From contig AP023240.1 in the NCBI GenBank assembly GCA_016592635.1, positions 930,001 through 994,000 on the forward strand: a DNA stretch of 64,000 bases, given 5' to 3'. This DNA is from Methyloprofundus sp. (GTDB taxonomy: Bacteria > Pseudomonadota > Gammaproteobacteria > Methylococcales > Methylomonadaceae). The translations under genes were made by a program, and so were the position numbers. Below the pieces are notes generated by a model that had not been told where the DNA came from, ran no database searches, and saw only the letters and a program-made list of their open reading frames with translations. Positions 44,560 through 53,115 of the stretch are shown piece after piece. Position 1 is the stretch's first letter. Each line of letters opens with the position of its first letter.

Positions 44560-45204
44560 CTCGTTCCTAAACAGGTAAACAAATATTTTAACTGCCTATT
44601 TAAGGCGAGGGTTTATTTAGCCTGCTTTTTAAATTTAATACTTGTCCTTTCATAAGGCATTTCGTAACAAATATCCCCAGTCATCTTGCCAGTTTTTTGT
44701 TCACATTCTTCGTTGTAGAAATGCTTATGTATCTTGTTGATAGTATATTTTAATTATAAAAACTATTGTCATTGAGAATCATTCGTATTATTATAATTAA
44801 AATTAATAAAGTTATTTTTATATTTTAAAATAATTTATGCATTGAATGCATAAATAAATGTGGGCAATAAATAAATGAATCATGGTGCCTTTTCTCCATC
44901 TTGAATCGCTATGCTTTGTTGTACGCAGTAGTCTCTGCTTTAACAAAAGTATCTGTACATCTAAGGTGTATTAATTGGTAAGTTCGCGTACCAGTTTTTG
45001 ACCTGCAAAGGATTTGTGGAATCGAAGGATATGCCTCGTAGGGAGCATGTAAGATAAGTGGCTAGGAAAGTGGTAATGTAAAAAGAAAAGCAGAATAAAT
45101 TATAAAACTTATTTTAGATTAAGTAGTTTTATTCTCTTTATTATTGGACAACTGTCTTTTTTGATGCAGATTACACATAGCTTGGCTCTTGTATAGGAAG
45201 TAGC
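44560..45204. other. AT-rich noncoding spacer before the FTR1-like fragment
   Basis: About 645 bp without a credible gene. Apart from the Fur-box-like site at 44768 it contains long A/T runs and a TATGCATTGAATGCATAA near-palindrome (about 44834). It may be the leader of the iron-permease-like gene. Confidence 0.35.
44768..44786. promoter_or_regulatory. Fur-box-like site upstream of the FTR1-like gene
   Basis: GTCATTGAGAATCATTCGT contains the core TGAGAATCATT and matches 12 of 19 Fur consensus positions. It is about 420 bp before the nearest start codon, so its target promoter is unclear. Confidence 0.45.
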
Positions 45205-45585
45205 ATGTACATGGATGTACCTTTAATCAACTATTCACTGGTCAAAGTAAACCTGAAAACCATTTTTATTATAACCTTGGCTTATTTAATCATTCAGGCG
45301 GGTTATCTGCTAGGCTACAGTCTTCACGAAGGCCTATCTGTGGCTAAAAGTTTAACTTGGATTACAGAAGATAGCCTGATATTTAACCAAGCATTTAATT
45401 TTTCTAAAACTATTTTTAATCACAAACAAGGTGTTTTGGGTTTACCATTGAATATTCTATTTGGCTGGTATTCCAAGCCTGAATGGTTACAGTTTATTGT
45501 GCAGTACACCTATACATTTTTAATGTTTGCTTATTGGTACAAAAGGGACTTCATGAATTTGGCTGCAATGATGACAGTGAAATAA
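45205..45585 (+). CDS. FTR1-type iron permease C-terminal fragment (possible)
   Basis: 126 residues, MYMDVPLINYSLVKVNLKTI. An AGGA ribosome site precedes the ATG. Two membrane helices (FIITLAYLIIQAGYLLGY and FIVQYTYTFLMFAYWY) are separated by a loop HEGLSVAKSLTWITEDSLIF, then LGLPLNILFGWYSKPEWLQ. This looks like helices 6-7 of FTR1/EfeU iron permeases, in which a loop with W and a (F/Y)-G-(Y/W) step precedes the last helix. The earlier helices with the R-E-x-x-E iron motifs are missing. It is either a remnant or a small protein of its own. The location in the iron cluster favours iron. Confidence 0.4.
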   Translation: MYMDVPLINYSLVKVNLKTIFIITLAYLIIQAGYLLGYSLHEGLSVAKSLTWITEDSLIFNQAFNFSKTIFNHKQGVLGLPLNILFGWYSKPEWLQFIVQYTYTFLMFAYWYKRDFMNLAAMMTVK

Positions 45586-45849
45586 GTGTGCTGAATAGTA
45601 TCTATAAATTAGAAGGCTGCCCTTGAATTCGGGTTTATCCAATAAACCTCTAAAGCCTCTGGATAAGCTATCAATAATATTGATATGCGTACCATTTCAA
45701 AACAAATGGTGAGGCTTGGTTAATATCCCTTTATTTTAGGCACCTGAAAATAAATAAGTGTAGCAATATTGGACGCTTATTTATTTCTAAGTGCCTTATA
45801 CTTTAAAACTTTACATTCATTACTTTTAACTAAATAGGCAATTTGTATT

Positions 45850-46185
45850 ATGAAAAATTTTATCTTCATTATTTTATCTGTAGCATTACTAGCTGGCTGT
45901 GCAGCGCGTACCCCAGCAGTAGGAGCGCAAGCCGCAAGAACTTATGATCAATCTTGGTCAGCTGCGGTGGATGCACTAAGAGCTCAAGGTGTGCGTATTA
46001 CCAGCCAAGATCGTGCAGCAGGTGTCGTAGAAGGAGTCAGTAAGGGTGTTACAATTGCTGCAAATATTAAGAAGCAGGCAGATGGTAGCGCGCGAGCACA
46101 ATTCAACACCAAAGGGACTATTAATAGTGATCCTGGACTTATTCGCCGCATTACTAAATCGTATAATAGTGGGATAGGACAATAA
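45850..46185 (+). CDS. Small lipoprotein
   Basis: 111 residues with signal and lipobox LLAGC (Cys at residue 17), so lipidated at the cell envelope. The mature part has YDQSWSAAVDALRAQGVRIT and SQDRAAGVVEGVSKGVTIAA, a beta-alpha-beta pattern like DUF3568/BamC-type small lipoproteins that sit in the envelope. No strong ribosome site was seen. It stands alone between the FTR1-like fragment and the second 66-bp repeat. The exact family is not certain. Confidence 0.7.
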   Translation: MKNFIFIILSVALLAGCAARTPAVGAQAARTYDQSWSAAVDALRAQGVRITSQDRAAGVVEGVSKGVTIAANIKKQADGSARAQFNTKGTINSDPGLIRRITKSYNSGIGQ

Positions 46186-46234
46186 TTATTTAAAGTGTTT
46201 GCATTGAGGTTATTGTAAGGCAATTCGGGCTACC

Positions 46235-46300
46235 AACCTACGATAGGATTTTGCTCTTTGATCCATTCTACAAAGTGTTAGATTAATTTTGCACAGGTGC
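46235..46300 (-). repeat. 66-bp repeat, copy B (inverted)
   Basis: The minus strand reads GCACCTGTGCAAAATTAATC and onward, 64 of 66 identical to 44287-44352. The two copies point towards each other and bracket the 1.9 kb with the FTR1-like fragment and the lipoprotein gene. Confidence 0.85.
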
Positions 46301-46310
46301 TTAATTGTTT

Positions 46311-49300
46311 TTATCCGCCACCAAGAAAGTCAATAAAGCTTCCGGCAAGGCTATTTGCATTAGTGATGCCAGTTAGAGTTCCAATTAAGGTGAGTTCATT
46401 GGCATCAATGACCGTATCACCATTACCATTTGCATCTGCTTCATATATGCCTGTGTCAACGCCACTCGATACCACTAAGTAGAATATGGAATTAGTATTT
46501 TCATAAACAAGACTATCTATTCCTGTGCTGCTTTCAAAGCTGTTTAGGTAATTTGCTACATCAGTTGTTGCTAATGACGGTGCATTAATGATGTTCGTTG
46601 AGCTGTTGTCAATAATAATCAAGCCAAAGTTGGCTATAAATGTGTCATTAATGCCAAGATTGGCACCTGTTATGACTTGAGTATCATCTGAGAAAGTAAT
46701 ATTTTGATGGTGATAACCTGCCGAATCTGATGTGATGTCATCACCTACACTAAAATCGGTAATAGTATCTGAAGTAATAACGCCTGCAGTATTAAAAAAG
46801 CCAAGGCCAAAAAGGTCGGCTCCTGCACCTCCCGTAAAGGTATCATTATTGAATGAGCCCAGTATTAAATCATCATCAGAGCTACCAATTATGGTTGCAC
46901 CTACTTCGTTATTACCACCGGAAGCAAAAAAAACTTCTATAGCTAAACCTTCAGTTTGGCCACTAAAGTCAAACGTGTTGGCGTTGAAGCCATCAACAAA
47001 TATTTTTTCGACATTGCTTAGATCTGCATCAAGTAGATTGGTAGCGGAGACGTCTAACTCAAACTTTGCGGTATCTGTTCCGCCGCCACCATTAAAAATG
47101 TCAGTGTCTTCTATACTGAATTTATCAGCTCCATTACCACCAAGAATATTTAAAATATGATTGTTAAAGCGAATGATGGATTCAGTGCTAGCAGTATGCG
47201 CTGTTGTATCAATGTTTAGGTTAGGTGAGGTACTCGCATTAAAAAAATTAAAGGTCAGCGTAATATCTTGGGTTCCCAAAATATTAATGGTATCTAGTTG
47301 TGTGCCTGTTTGTTGTAAATTGAATTGGCTGCTAGTACTTGTGGGTGTAATATTTAAAGTAGTTAACCCTGTACCCTCAAGGTTAATTTCAGGCTGGTGG
47401 CCTGCTCTGCCTAACTCATTAACAGTTAAGTCAAAGTTAACTCGTGAATTCGAGAGAGCAATATCTAAAATATCACCTCCATTAGAGCCTTGTTCCAAAA
47501 TATTTTCTAGTATTAAATCTTGGCTGTCACCCAAAGTCAGAGTGCGATTACCACTGCCATTTATATAAAAGTCAGCCAAGGTAATGAAAGATACGCTAGA
47601 TAGTGGGCTGAAATCAACATCTTCAAAAAGATTTTTGCCAGACCCAGATATCTCTAATTTTTCAATACTCTGTACGGTGCCTGGAAAAACAATATCATTG
47701 GCGGAGTCGACAGTCATTTTAAGATAATCTATGCTTGCCTGACCATCAACGCTGTCAGCAGCTGAGGTGACTTGGGTTAAGGTGTTATCTGCAATAAAAT
47801 CATTACTTATCTCATCACCTGTTAGCGTGTCTATATTGGTGGTAAAAGTAAGTGGGTTATTGATAGAGTCTCCATGGATAAGAGTGGCTGTTCCTGTGTC
47901 AATATCGCCATTTGCATCTGTGATTTGATAGGTGAAGGAAGATGTGCCAGTAGATGTGACGGTAAAACTGCCATCATTATTAAATGTAAAAGCATTATTA
48001 CTAGGCGTGGATGTATTGGTATAGGTTGATGGCGTATCCCCTGGAGTATCATTAGTAGCAACAGAGCCTGAGAAGGAGTTAGTAGGTAAGAGACCTGTAA
48101 AGGTATCATCTTTGGCAAACGGCACACTATCACCAGGTAGAACATTAATCGTAACACTGGCAGTGACGATTTCATTGTCTGCATCTGTTAATTTATAATT
48201 AAAGCTGTCTGTGCCAGAGAAACCGATATTAGGTGTATAAGTAAAGCTACCACTATTATTAAATAAGAGTGAGCCATTCGTAGGGTTAGTCGTATTTGTA
48301 AAGACTGCGGGAGTATCACCTAAAGTATCATTTGCAGTGACAGAGTTACTAATCGTTTGCCCTAAATTTGTGCTGAAGCTATCATTTACCGCATTGGGGG
48401 AATTATTGCTAAGAATGGCAACAATCGAGACAGTTGCCGTATCAATTTCACCATCTGTATCGGTTATTTGATAATCAAAACTATCTGAGCCCGCATAGCC
48501 TATATTAGGAGTGTAAGTGAAACTACCATCATTATTAAATAAGAGTGAGCCATGTGCGGGGCTGTTAATATTGGCAAATATTGTCGGAGTGTCTCCTAGG
48601 TTATCATTAGAGGCCACACTATTAATAATAGCCTGATTGGTATTAGTGGCAAATAGGTCATCGACTGCAACGGGAATATTATTAGCAACGAATACCTCGA
48701 TTGATGCGGTGGCAGTACTGACTTCGCCATTTGCATCGGTAATTTGGTAGTTAAAGGTTTCAGTGCCGACGCGATCTGTTTCTGGTGTATAAGTAAAGCT
48801 ACCATCATCCTGAAATTGCAAGGAGCCAAATTCGGGGCTAGTGGTGTTGCTAAATATTGATGGTGTGTCCCCTAGGTTATCATTATGCGCGACAGTGAGA
48901 GTGACCGTTTGGTTCAGTGTTGTGGAAAAGTTATCATCTACTGCGAGCGGTATATTATTGACCACTACATCTATGAGCACATTTGCGGTGACGGTTTCAC
49001 CATCAGCATCGGTGATTTGGTAGCTAAAGCTATCGGTTCCAGTAAACTCAGGTGTTGGTATGTAGTCAAAGTTGCCATCACCTTTCAGCGTTAATAGACC
49101 ATGAGTTGGATTGGTAAGCGTGGTAAATAAGGCAGGGGTATTGCCTAGGCTGTCATTAGCAGCAACGCTATTAGTCACCAACTGGTTACTCTGGGTGACA
49201 AACTGGTCATCCACTGCAATGGGGGAACGGTTAATGTCATTATCAATAATAGTTGTTGTCAATGGTGAACCATTAATATTGACGGGCATACTATTATCAA

Positions 49301-50621
49301 TGCTGGCTAAAGAGAGTTGAATAGCAAATCGTTCCTGATTTTCAACCAAGTTATCATCGGTGGTCGCTAGGCTGAATGCACCAATGGTTGCTCCAGCAAC
49401 TACTGTCTCGGTATAGGTGTGTTCAAAAGTATAACTTGCGGTATCCAAATCAATGAAATTGGTAAAGTCATCGGGATTTACTGCGCCCAAAGGTCCTATT
49501 CCATTGATTGCATCTAAGGTAAAACGTAGGGTTTCGCCTGCTGCAATATGACCGCTAGTCAAGCTTACTTTATATTCAGCTATGCCTCCTTCTGTCACAG
49601 TTAAGCTATTATTTCCATTAGCAGTACTTAAGGTTAAAACGGGGGCAGTTCTTTCATTTACATCGGTGACAATGACGTTTAGTTCTTGTGTTATGGGTGG
49701 GTTGTTACCATCAGATAGTGTTAGGTCAACACGATAATTATTTTTTTCAGATTCAAAGTCGGGAGCAGTGATAAAGCTTAATTCGCCTGTAGAACTGATT
49801 CTAAAAAGAGCATTATCTTTATTAGCAGGGTTATTAATAGTAAGTGTTAAGTTATCAACTTCTGGATCAGTTGCTTGGGCGTTGTAAAAAGGGACTGCCG
49901 TATTCTCTGCAACACTAACCGATGTGGCAGAAGTAAATTGAGGTGACTCATTAACATCATTAATAGTGATTGTAATATCTGTAAAGCTATCTACAGCTGT
50001 TTCGGTGTCGGTAGCAAAGACCGTAACGGTATAGCTATTTTTTTCTTCAAAGTCAGGTAGCTCTTGAAAAGTTAATTGTCCTGTAGTTGAATCAATATTA
50101 AAAAAAGCACTGTCACCATGATCAGTAAGTGAGAACTTTATAGATTGTGGTGCTGTGTTGGTGACAGCAACGGTGTAATCTAGTTGTTCGTTTTCATTAA
50201 TGGAACCTGTAGCAGTTGAATCTATAGTTGTAGGTAAGGTGATTTCCCAAGACTGTGGGAGGTTGTTGATGGATATTGCATAGATATCATAAATCATAAA
50301 ACCTTTTAATTCATCTGTTTCACTATCTGATATAGTAGGGTTTTGCTCAGACCAGCTTAATAGTTCAGTAAGGCTAGGGGGCTGGTTAGATGAATTAAAT
50401 TGGTCATAGTAATTAATAATGAAAGGTGCAATTTCCCCAGAATGTTTTGTGTCAAACCTGTCGTTGACAAAATCAGCGGTAGCATTGAATTCGGTATAAG
50501 ATGCGCTTTCCTGTTTTTTGTTGGCAATTTCTAAGGTTAAGGCCTGCCTTTGCTCGGTACTTGCATCTACCCCGAAAAATCGTTGAAATAAACTGTTTGC
50601 AAAACTTAAATTAGTGGCCAT
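46311..50621 (-). CDS. Giant cadherin/RTX-type repeat surface protein
   Basis: 1436 residues, acidic, almost free of cysteine, no Sec signal. The N-terminal part (1-130) is helical. Two cadherin-like repeats follow (about 131-330; NDVNESPQFTSAT), then a Calx-beta domain (about 331-460; TVTEGGIAEYKVSLTSG). Five tandem Ig-like repeats of about 92 residues begin near 465, 557, 652, 745 and 835, each with (A/V)-V-D-D..F and FTYTP-x-x-x-x-G-x-(D/E)-(S/T)-F-x-Y. A beta-rich region follows, and the C-terminal part has an RTX-like FTGGAGADLFG. This architecture fits a type I-secreted adhesin or S-layer-like protein. The upstream barrel gene is 29 bp away. No T1SS ABC exporter is present here. Confidence 0.88.
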   Translation of the reverse strand: MATNLSFANSLFQRFFGVDASTEQRQALTLEIANKKQESASYTEFNATADFVNDRFDTKHSGEIAPFIINYYDQFNSSNQPPSLTELLSWSEQNPTISDSETDELKGFMIYDIYAISINNLPQSWEITLPTTIDSTATGSINENEQLDYTVAVTNTAPQSIKFSLTDHGDSAFFNIDSTTGQLTFQELPDFEEKNSYTVTVFATDTETAVDSFTDITITINDVNESPQFTSATSVSVAENTAVPFYNAQATDPEVDNLTLTINNPANKDNALFRISSTGELSFITAPDFESEKNNYRVDLTLSDGNNPPITQELNVIVTDVNERTAPVLTLSTANGNNSLTVTEGGIAEYKVSLTSGHIAAGETLRFTLDAINGIGPLGAVNPDDFTNFIDLDTASYTFEHTYTETVVAGATIGAFSLATTDDNLVENQERFAIQLSLASIDNSMPVNINGSPLTTTIIDNDINRSPIAVDDQFVTQSNQLVTNSVAANDSLGNTPALFTTLTNPTHGLLTLKGDGNFDYIPTPEFTGTDSFSYQITDADGETVTANVLIDVVVNNIPLAVDDNFSTTLNQTVTLTVAHNDNLGDTPSIFSNTTSPEFGSLQFQDDGSFTYTPETDRVGTETFNYQITDANGEVSTATASIEVFVANNIPVAVDDLFATNTNQAIINSVASNDNLGDTPTIFANINSPAHGSLLFNNDGSFTYTPNIGYAGSDSFDYQITDTDGEIDTATVSIVAILSNNSPNAVNDSFSTNLGQTISNSVTANDTLGDTPAVFTNTTNPTNGSLLFNNSGSFTYTPNIGFSGTDSFNYKLTDADNEIVTASVTINVLPGDSVPFAKDDTFTGLLPTNSFSGSVATNDTPGDTPSTYTNTSTPSNNAFTFNNDGSFTVTSTGTSSFTYQITDANGDIDTGTATLIHGDSINNPLTFTTNIDTLTGDEISNDFIADNTLTQVTSAADSVDGQASIDYLKMTVDSANDIVFPGTVQSIEKLEISGSGKNLFEDVDFSPLSSVSFITLADFYINGSGNRTLTLGDSQDLILENILEQGSNGGDILDIALSNSRVNFDLTVNELGRAGHQPEINLEGTGLTTLNITPTSTSSQFNLQQTGTQLDTINILGTQDITLTFNFFNASTSPNLNIDTTAHTASTESIIRFNNHILNILGGNGADKFSIEDTDIFNGGGGTDTAKFELDVSATNLLDADLSNVEKIFVDGFNANTFDFSGQTEGLAIEVFFASGGNNEVGATIIGSSDDDLILGSFNNDTFTGGAGADLFGLGFFNTAGVITSDTITDFSVGDDITSDSAGYHHQNITFSDDTQVITGANLGINDTFIANFGLIIIDNSSTNIINAPSLATTDVANYLNSFESSTGIDSLVYENTNSIFYLVVSSGVDTGIYEADANGNGDTVIDANELTLIGTLTGITNANSLAGSFIDFLGGG

Positions 50622-50650
50622 TTTGTGATACCTAAAATTGTATTATTCAT

Positions 50651-51976
50651 TTAAAATTCCAGGCGAATGCCGCCATTAAATGCATGTGCCGTGGTTAATT
50701 TATTTGCCAGCATGACTTCATAATAAAAGAAACCAGAAACACCCTGTGGAAAGACGGCAGAAAAGCCAAAACCCAGATTGGCAAAGTCGCGGTCAGGGTT
50801 GTCTGTTTTTAGTTGGGTAATAATGCCAGGTGAGTTACTTAGGGACGAGGTTAGTAGCCTACTGTCGTTCATAAATTCATGTTGCCATTCAGCACGGATT
50901 AACGGAATTAAAACCGCATAAGGGGTGCTAATGGCATAGCTTAATTCTCCGCCCAGAGCAGTACGCATAGAGTTGATATGCTGTGATTCGACGTTGCTTA
51001 CGTTGCTGGCGTTGCCAGTTTCTTGATAGCCATCGATAGCGATATGGATATAGTCATATCGTAAAAAAGGGCGGAGGTTAAGGGCATTAATATTGTGACT
51101 GTAACCAGCAGAAAAACTAACAGAATAATCATTGCCGCTATAATCTGCGCTAGCACTTTCAATGACGTTTGGGGTAGCCGCTGTAGAGTAATTACGCTGT
51201 GAATCATAAGTACTCCAACCGACACGTACTAAGCCATCAACATAAAAGTTGCTAGGCAGAGCGTAGCTGCCAAATAAAGACAGGCTATAGTTGTCTGAAT
51301 CTAGCTTGCCCAAACCTTTATTCATATTACTATCACTGCCAGTATAAGCAAATGCTGTTCCCATAACGAGGGAATCAGTAAAACGATAATCTGTTCCTAC
51401 AATAACGCCTGCAGTATCAAAATCAAAGCCATTAGAGCGTTGGGTGGCCTGTTGATCGCCAAAATTACCTGTACCATTGACAAAAAAGTTAAGGCGTTGA
51501 TCTAATAAAAATGGCTGATCAGCACTGGCACCACCTCCAGATTGAGGTGAATTATTGTTGATACGGTTTGCGTTAGGCAAGTTGTGTGGATCGCGGTAAG
51601 TTGCTAAACGAGTGAAAATATTAGTGGTTTGCATAATAGAAGCATCAATGGCGATAGTAACAACTGATGCGCCTTGATCTAAGCCTTCTTGTTCAGGAGT
51701 GATAACTTGATCTGGTGGCGGGGGGGTATAGGCGCAGGTGATGATATCTTGATCAGGGCTGATGGAGCCTATTGAAAAACCAAGTGCTTGCCAATTCGGT
51801 ATTGAAGCATTAATCACTTCTTGACTGGTACCGTTACGCACAGCGACTACATAATTGCCGGATAGGCAACTGCCTGGGTCGGTCGTGACTATTTGCTGTG
51901 TTCCTGCAAAGGTATGCTGTGCAGTCAGTGAGAAAATAATACTGAGTACAATATTGCGAACAAATTTATTATTCAT
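50651..51976 (-). CDS. Autotransporter-type outer-membrane beta-barrel protein
   Basis: 441 residues. A signal peptide (FVRNIVLSIIFSLTAQHTFA) is followed by a short N-terminal domain with two cysteines (about 37 and 81; SIGSISPDQDIITC) and a proline run PPPPD. The C-terminal about 280 residues form an autotransporter beta-domain (DTAGVIVGTDYRFTDSLVMG, LSLFGSYALPSNFYVDGLVR), ending in the barrel signature RLEF. It lacks a long passenger domain. It is the first gene of a two-gene unit with the giant repeat protein, which might use the barrel as an anchor or secretion partner. Confidence 0.88.
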   Translation of the reverse strand: MNNKFVRNIVLSIIFSLTAQHTFAGTQQIVTTDPGSCLSGNYVVAVRNGTSQEVINASIPNWQALGFSIGSISPDQDIITCAYTPPPPDQVITPEQEGLDQGASVVTIAIDASIMQTTNIFTRLATYRDPHNLPNANRINNNSPQSGGGASADQPFLLDQRLNFFVNGTGNFGDQQATQRSNGFDFDTAGVIVGTDYRFTDSLVMGTAFAYTGSDSNMNKGLGKLDSDNYSLSLFGSYALPSNFYVDGLVRVGWSTYDSQRNYSTAATPNVIESASADYSGNDYSVSFSAGYSHNINALNLRPFLRYDYIHIAIDGYQETGNASNVSNVESQHINSMRTALGGELSYAISTPYAVLIPLIRAEWQHEFMNDSRLLTSSLSNSPGIITQLKTDNPDRDFANLGFGFSAVFPQGVSGFFYYEVMLANKLTTAHAFNGGIRLEF

Positions 51977-52278
51977 TTTTATACCAAAGGCAAACTAAGT
52001 TATGGGTACTCAATTTTAAGTTCGTAGCTCAAGTTATGTTGCAAAACTAAAATGCTCTTTTAATTTTAGATAAAGTTGGGCACTGGTTTTGTTTGCTATA
52101 TAAGCCAGTACCTGTTTTCTAAAAATTATATTTCGAGTCTAGTACAAGTGGGAATAGAGCGCAAGTGAAATGTTTTGTTATTAATGGGTAATAAAAATGG
52201 GGTAAATTCTAGGCATTTATCTGGTGAAAATACTATTGTTTCTTCAAACTAGTGACACTGGATCTTATAGGTAATGAC
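51977..52278. other. Spacer with promoter of the barrel/adhesin unit
   Basis: About 300 bp between the barrel gene start and the stop of the phytochelatin-synthase-like gene. No gene or clear repeat was seen; it is AT-rich and presumably holds the barrel promoter. Confidence 0.35.
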
Positions 52279-53115
52279 TCATTTATTGCCAGCACTCACC
52301 AATAAATAGCCACGATTTTCTACGGTATCAAAAGTGCGCATGGCATTAAATAACAGCTCTGCTTTCACCCAAACCCAATCCGCTTTGTTGGGCGTGACAT
52401 CCATAATTAAAAATGAATCTGAAGCTTGATGATAAGCACCGATGGGCGAGATATGTCCGCCACCCGCTTGCTGTAATACTCCGCGCTTATAATTTACAAT
52501 GACATAATCGTCTGGGTGTTGTAAATTTTTCAGTAAATCTTGTTTGATTACTGTACTGGCAAGACCTTGAGTCACGATACCAATTTTGACAGTGAGGTCA
52601 TGCTTAAGGAATAGCTCTGCTAATTGTCGTACTTGAAATCCACGATCCCTACGTGGTTTTCCTCGCAGAGTATGTTGCGCTTCCCCCTGCTCATCTAGTA
52701 AAACCTCGCCCAAAACTAAAGCTCTGGATTTTGGACTATTCATGAAAATATTATTTTGTGTATAGCGTTCGAAAAAGGGTGACCAAGTTTTACTGGAAAA
52801 AAATTGTAAATCAGCGGCACTTAATAGGGTGGTATCTTGCGGAATTTTAAGGGTGCTATTACGTATTCTTAGTGAGTTCAGTACGATAGCGGCAGAGGCA
52901 GGGCCACAAAAAAGTTTGTTGTGCTGGCTTTCAAAGTGGTTTGCTAGAGTAAAGAAGTCAATTTTATAGTTTGATTCAGCTAAGCGTTGGATACCCTCAG
53001 GACTGCGCCAGCTGATGATTGCCTGTTCTTGAATATTGATTGGCTGTTTTTGTATTGTGCAGGCACTGATTAGACAAATGGTTAGGCTATAAAGAAGGGT
53101 GTACGGTAGTTTCAT
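52279..53115 (-). CDS. Phytochelatin-synthase-like lipoprotein
   Basis: 278 residues. The signal ends in the lipobox LISAC (Cys about 19), predicting a lipoprotein. The rest is a phytochelatin synthase domain: NKLFCGPASAAIVLNSLRIR contains the catalytic Cys, GGHISPIGAYHQASDSFLIM contains the catalytic His, and DVTPNK contains the Asp. It lacks the eukaryotic C-terminal Cys-rich extension, as in short prokaryotic members, which mostly cleave glycine off glutathione or its conjugates. Its ATG overlaps the stop of the Kef-type antiporter gene (ATGA). Since Kef is gated by glutathione compounds, a link through glutathione metabolism is suggested but not shown. Confidence 0.88.
   Translation of the reverse strand: MKLPYTLLYSLTICLISACTIQKQPINIQEQAIISWRSPEGIQRLAESNYKIDFFTLANHFESQHNKLFCGPASAAIVLNSLRIRNSTLKIPQDTTLLSAADLQFFSSKTWSPFFERYTQNNIFMNSPKSRALVLGEVLLDEQGEAQHTLRGKPRRDRGFQVRQLAELFLKHDLTVKIGIVTQGLASTVIKQDLLKNLQHPDDYVIVNYKRGVLQQAGGGHISPIGAYHQASDSFLIMDVTPNKADWVWVKAELLFNAMRTFDTVENRGYLLVSAGNK

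Noticed and set aside
44892..44984. 30-codon frame starting ATGGTGCCTTTTC in the spacer before the FTR1-like fragment
   Set aside because: Too short, no ribosome site and unremarkable composition.
46732..47568. Two plus-strand open frames of 135-142 codons
   Set aside because: They lie opposite the giant repeat gene, have Ser/Val/Pro-rich low-complexity sequence produced by its biased codons, and lack ribosome sites.
46311..50621. Internal repeats considered as a CRISPR or VNTR array
   Set aside because: The repeats are about 276 bp protein-coding modules with variable sequence, not short direct repeats with spacers.
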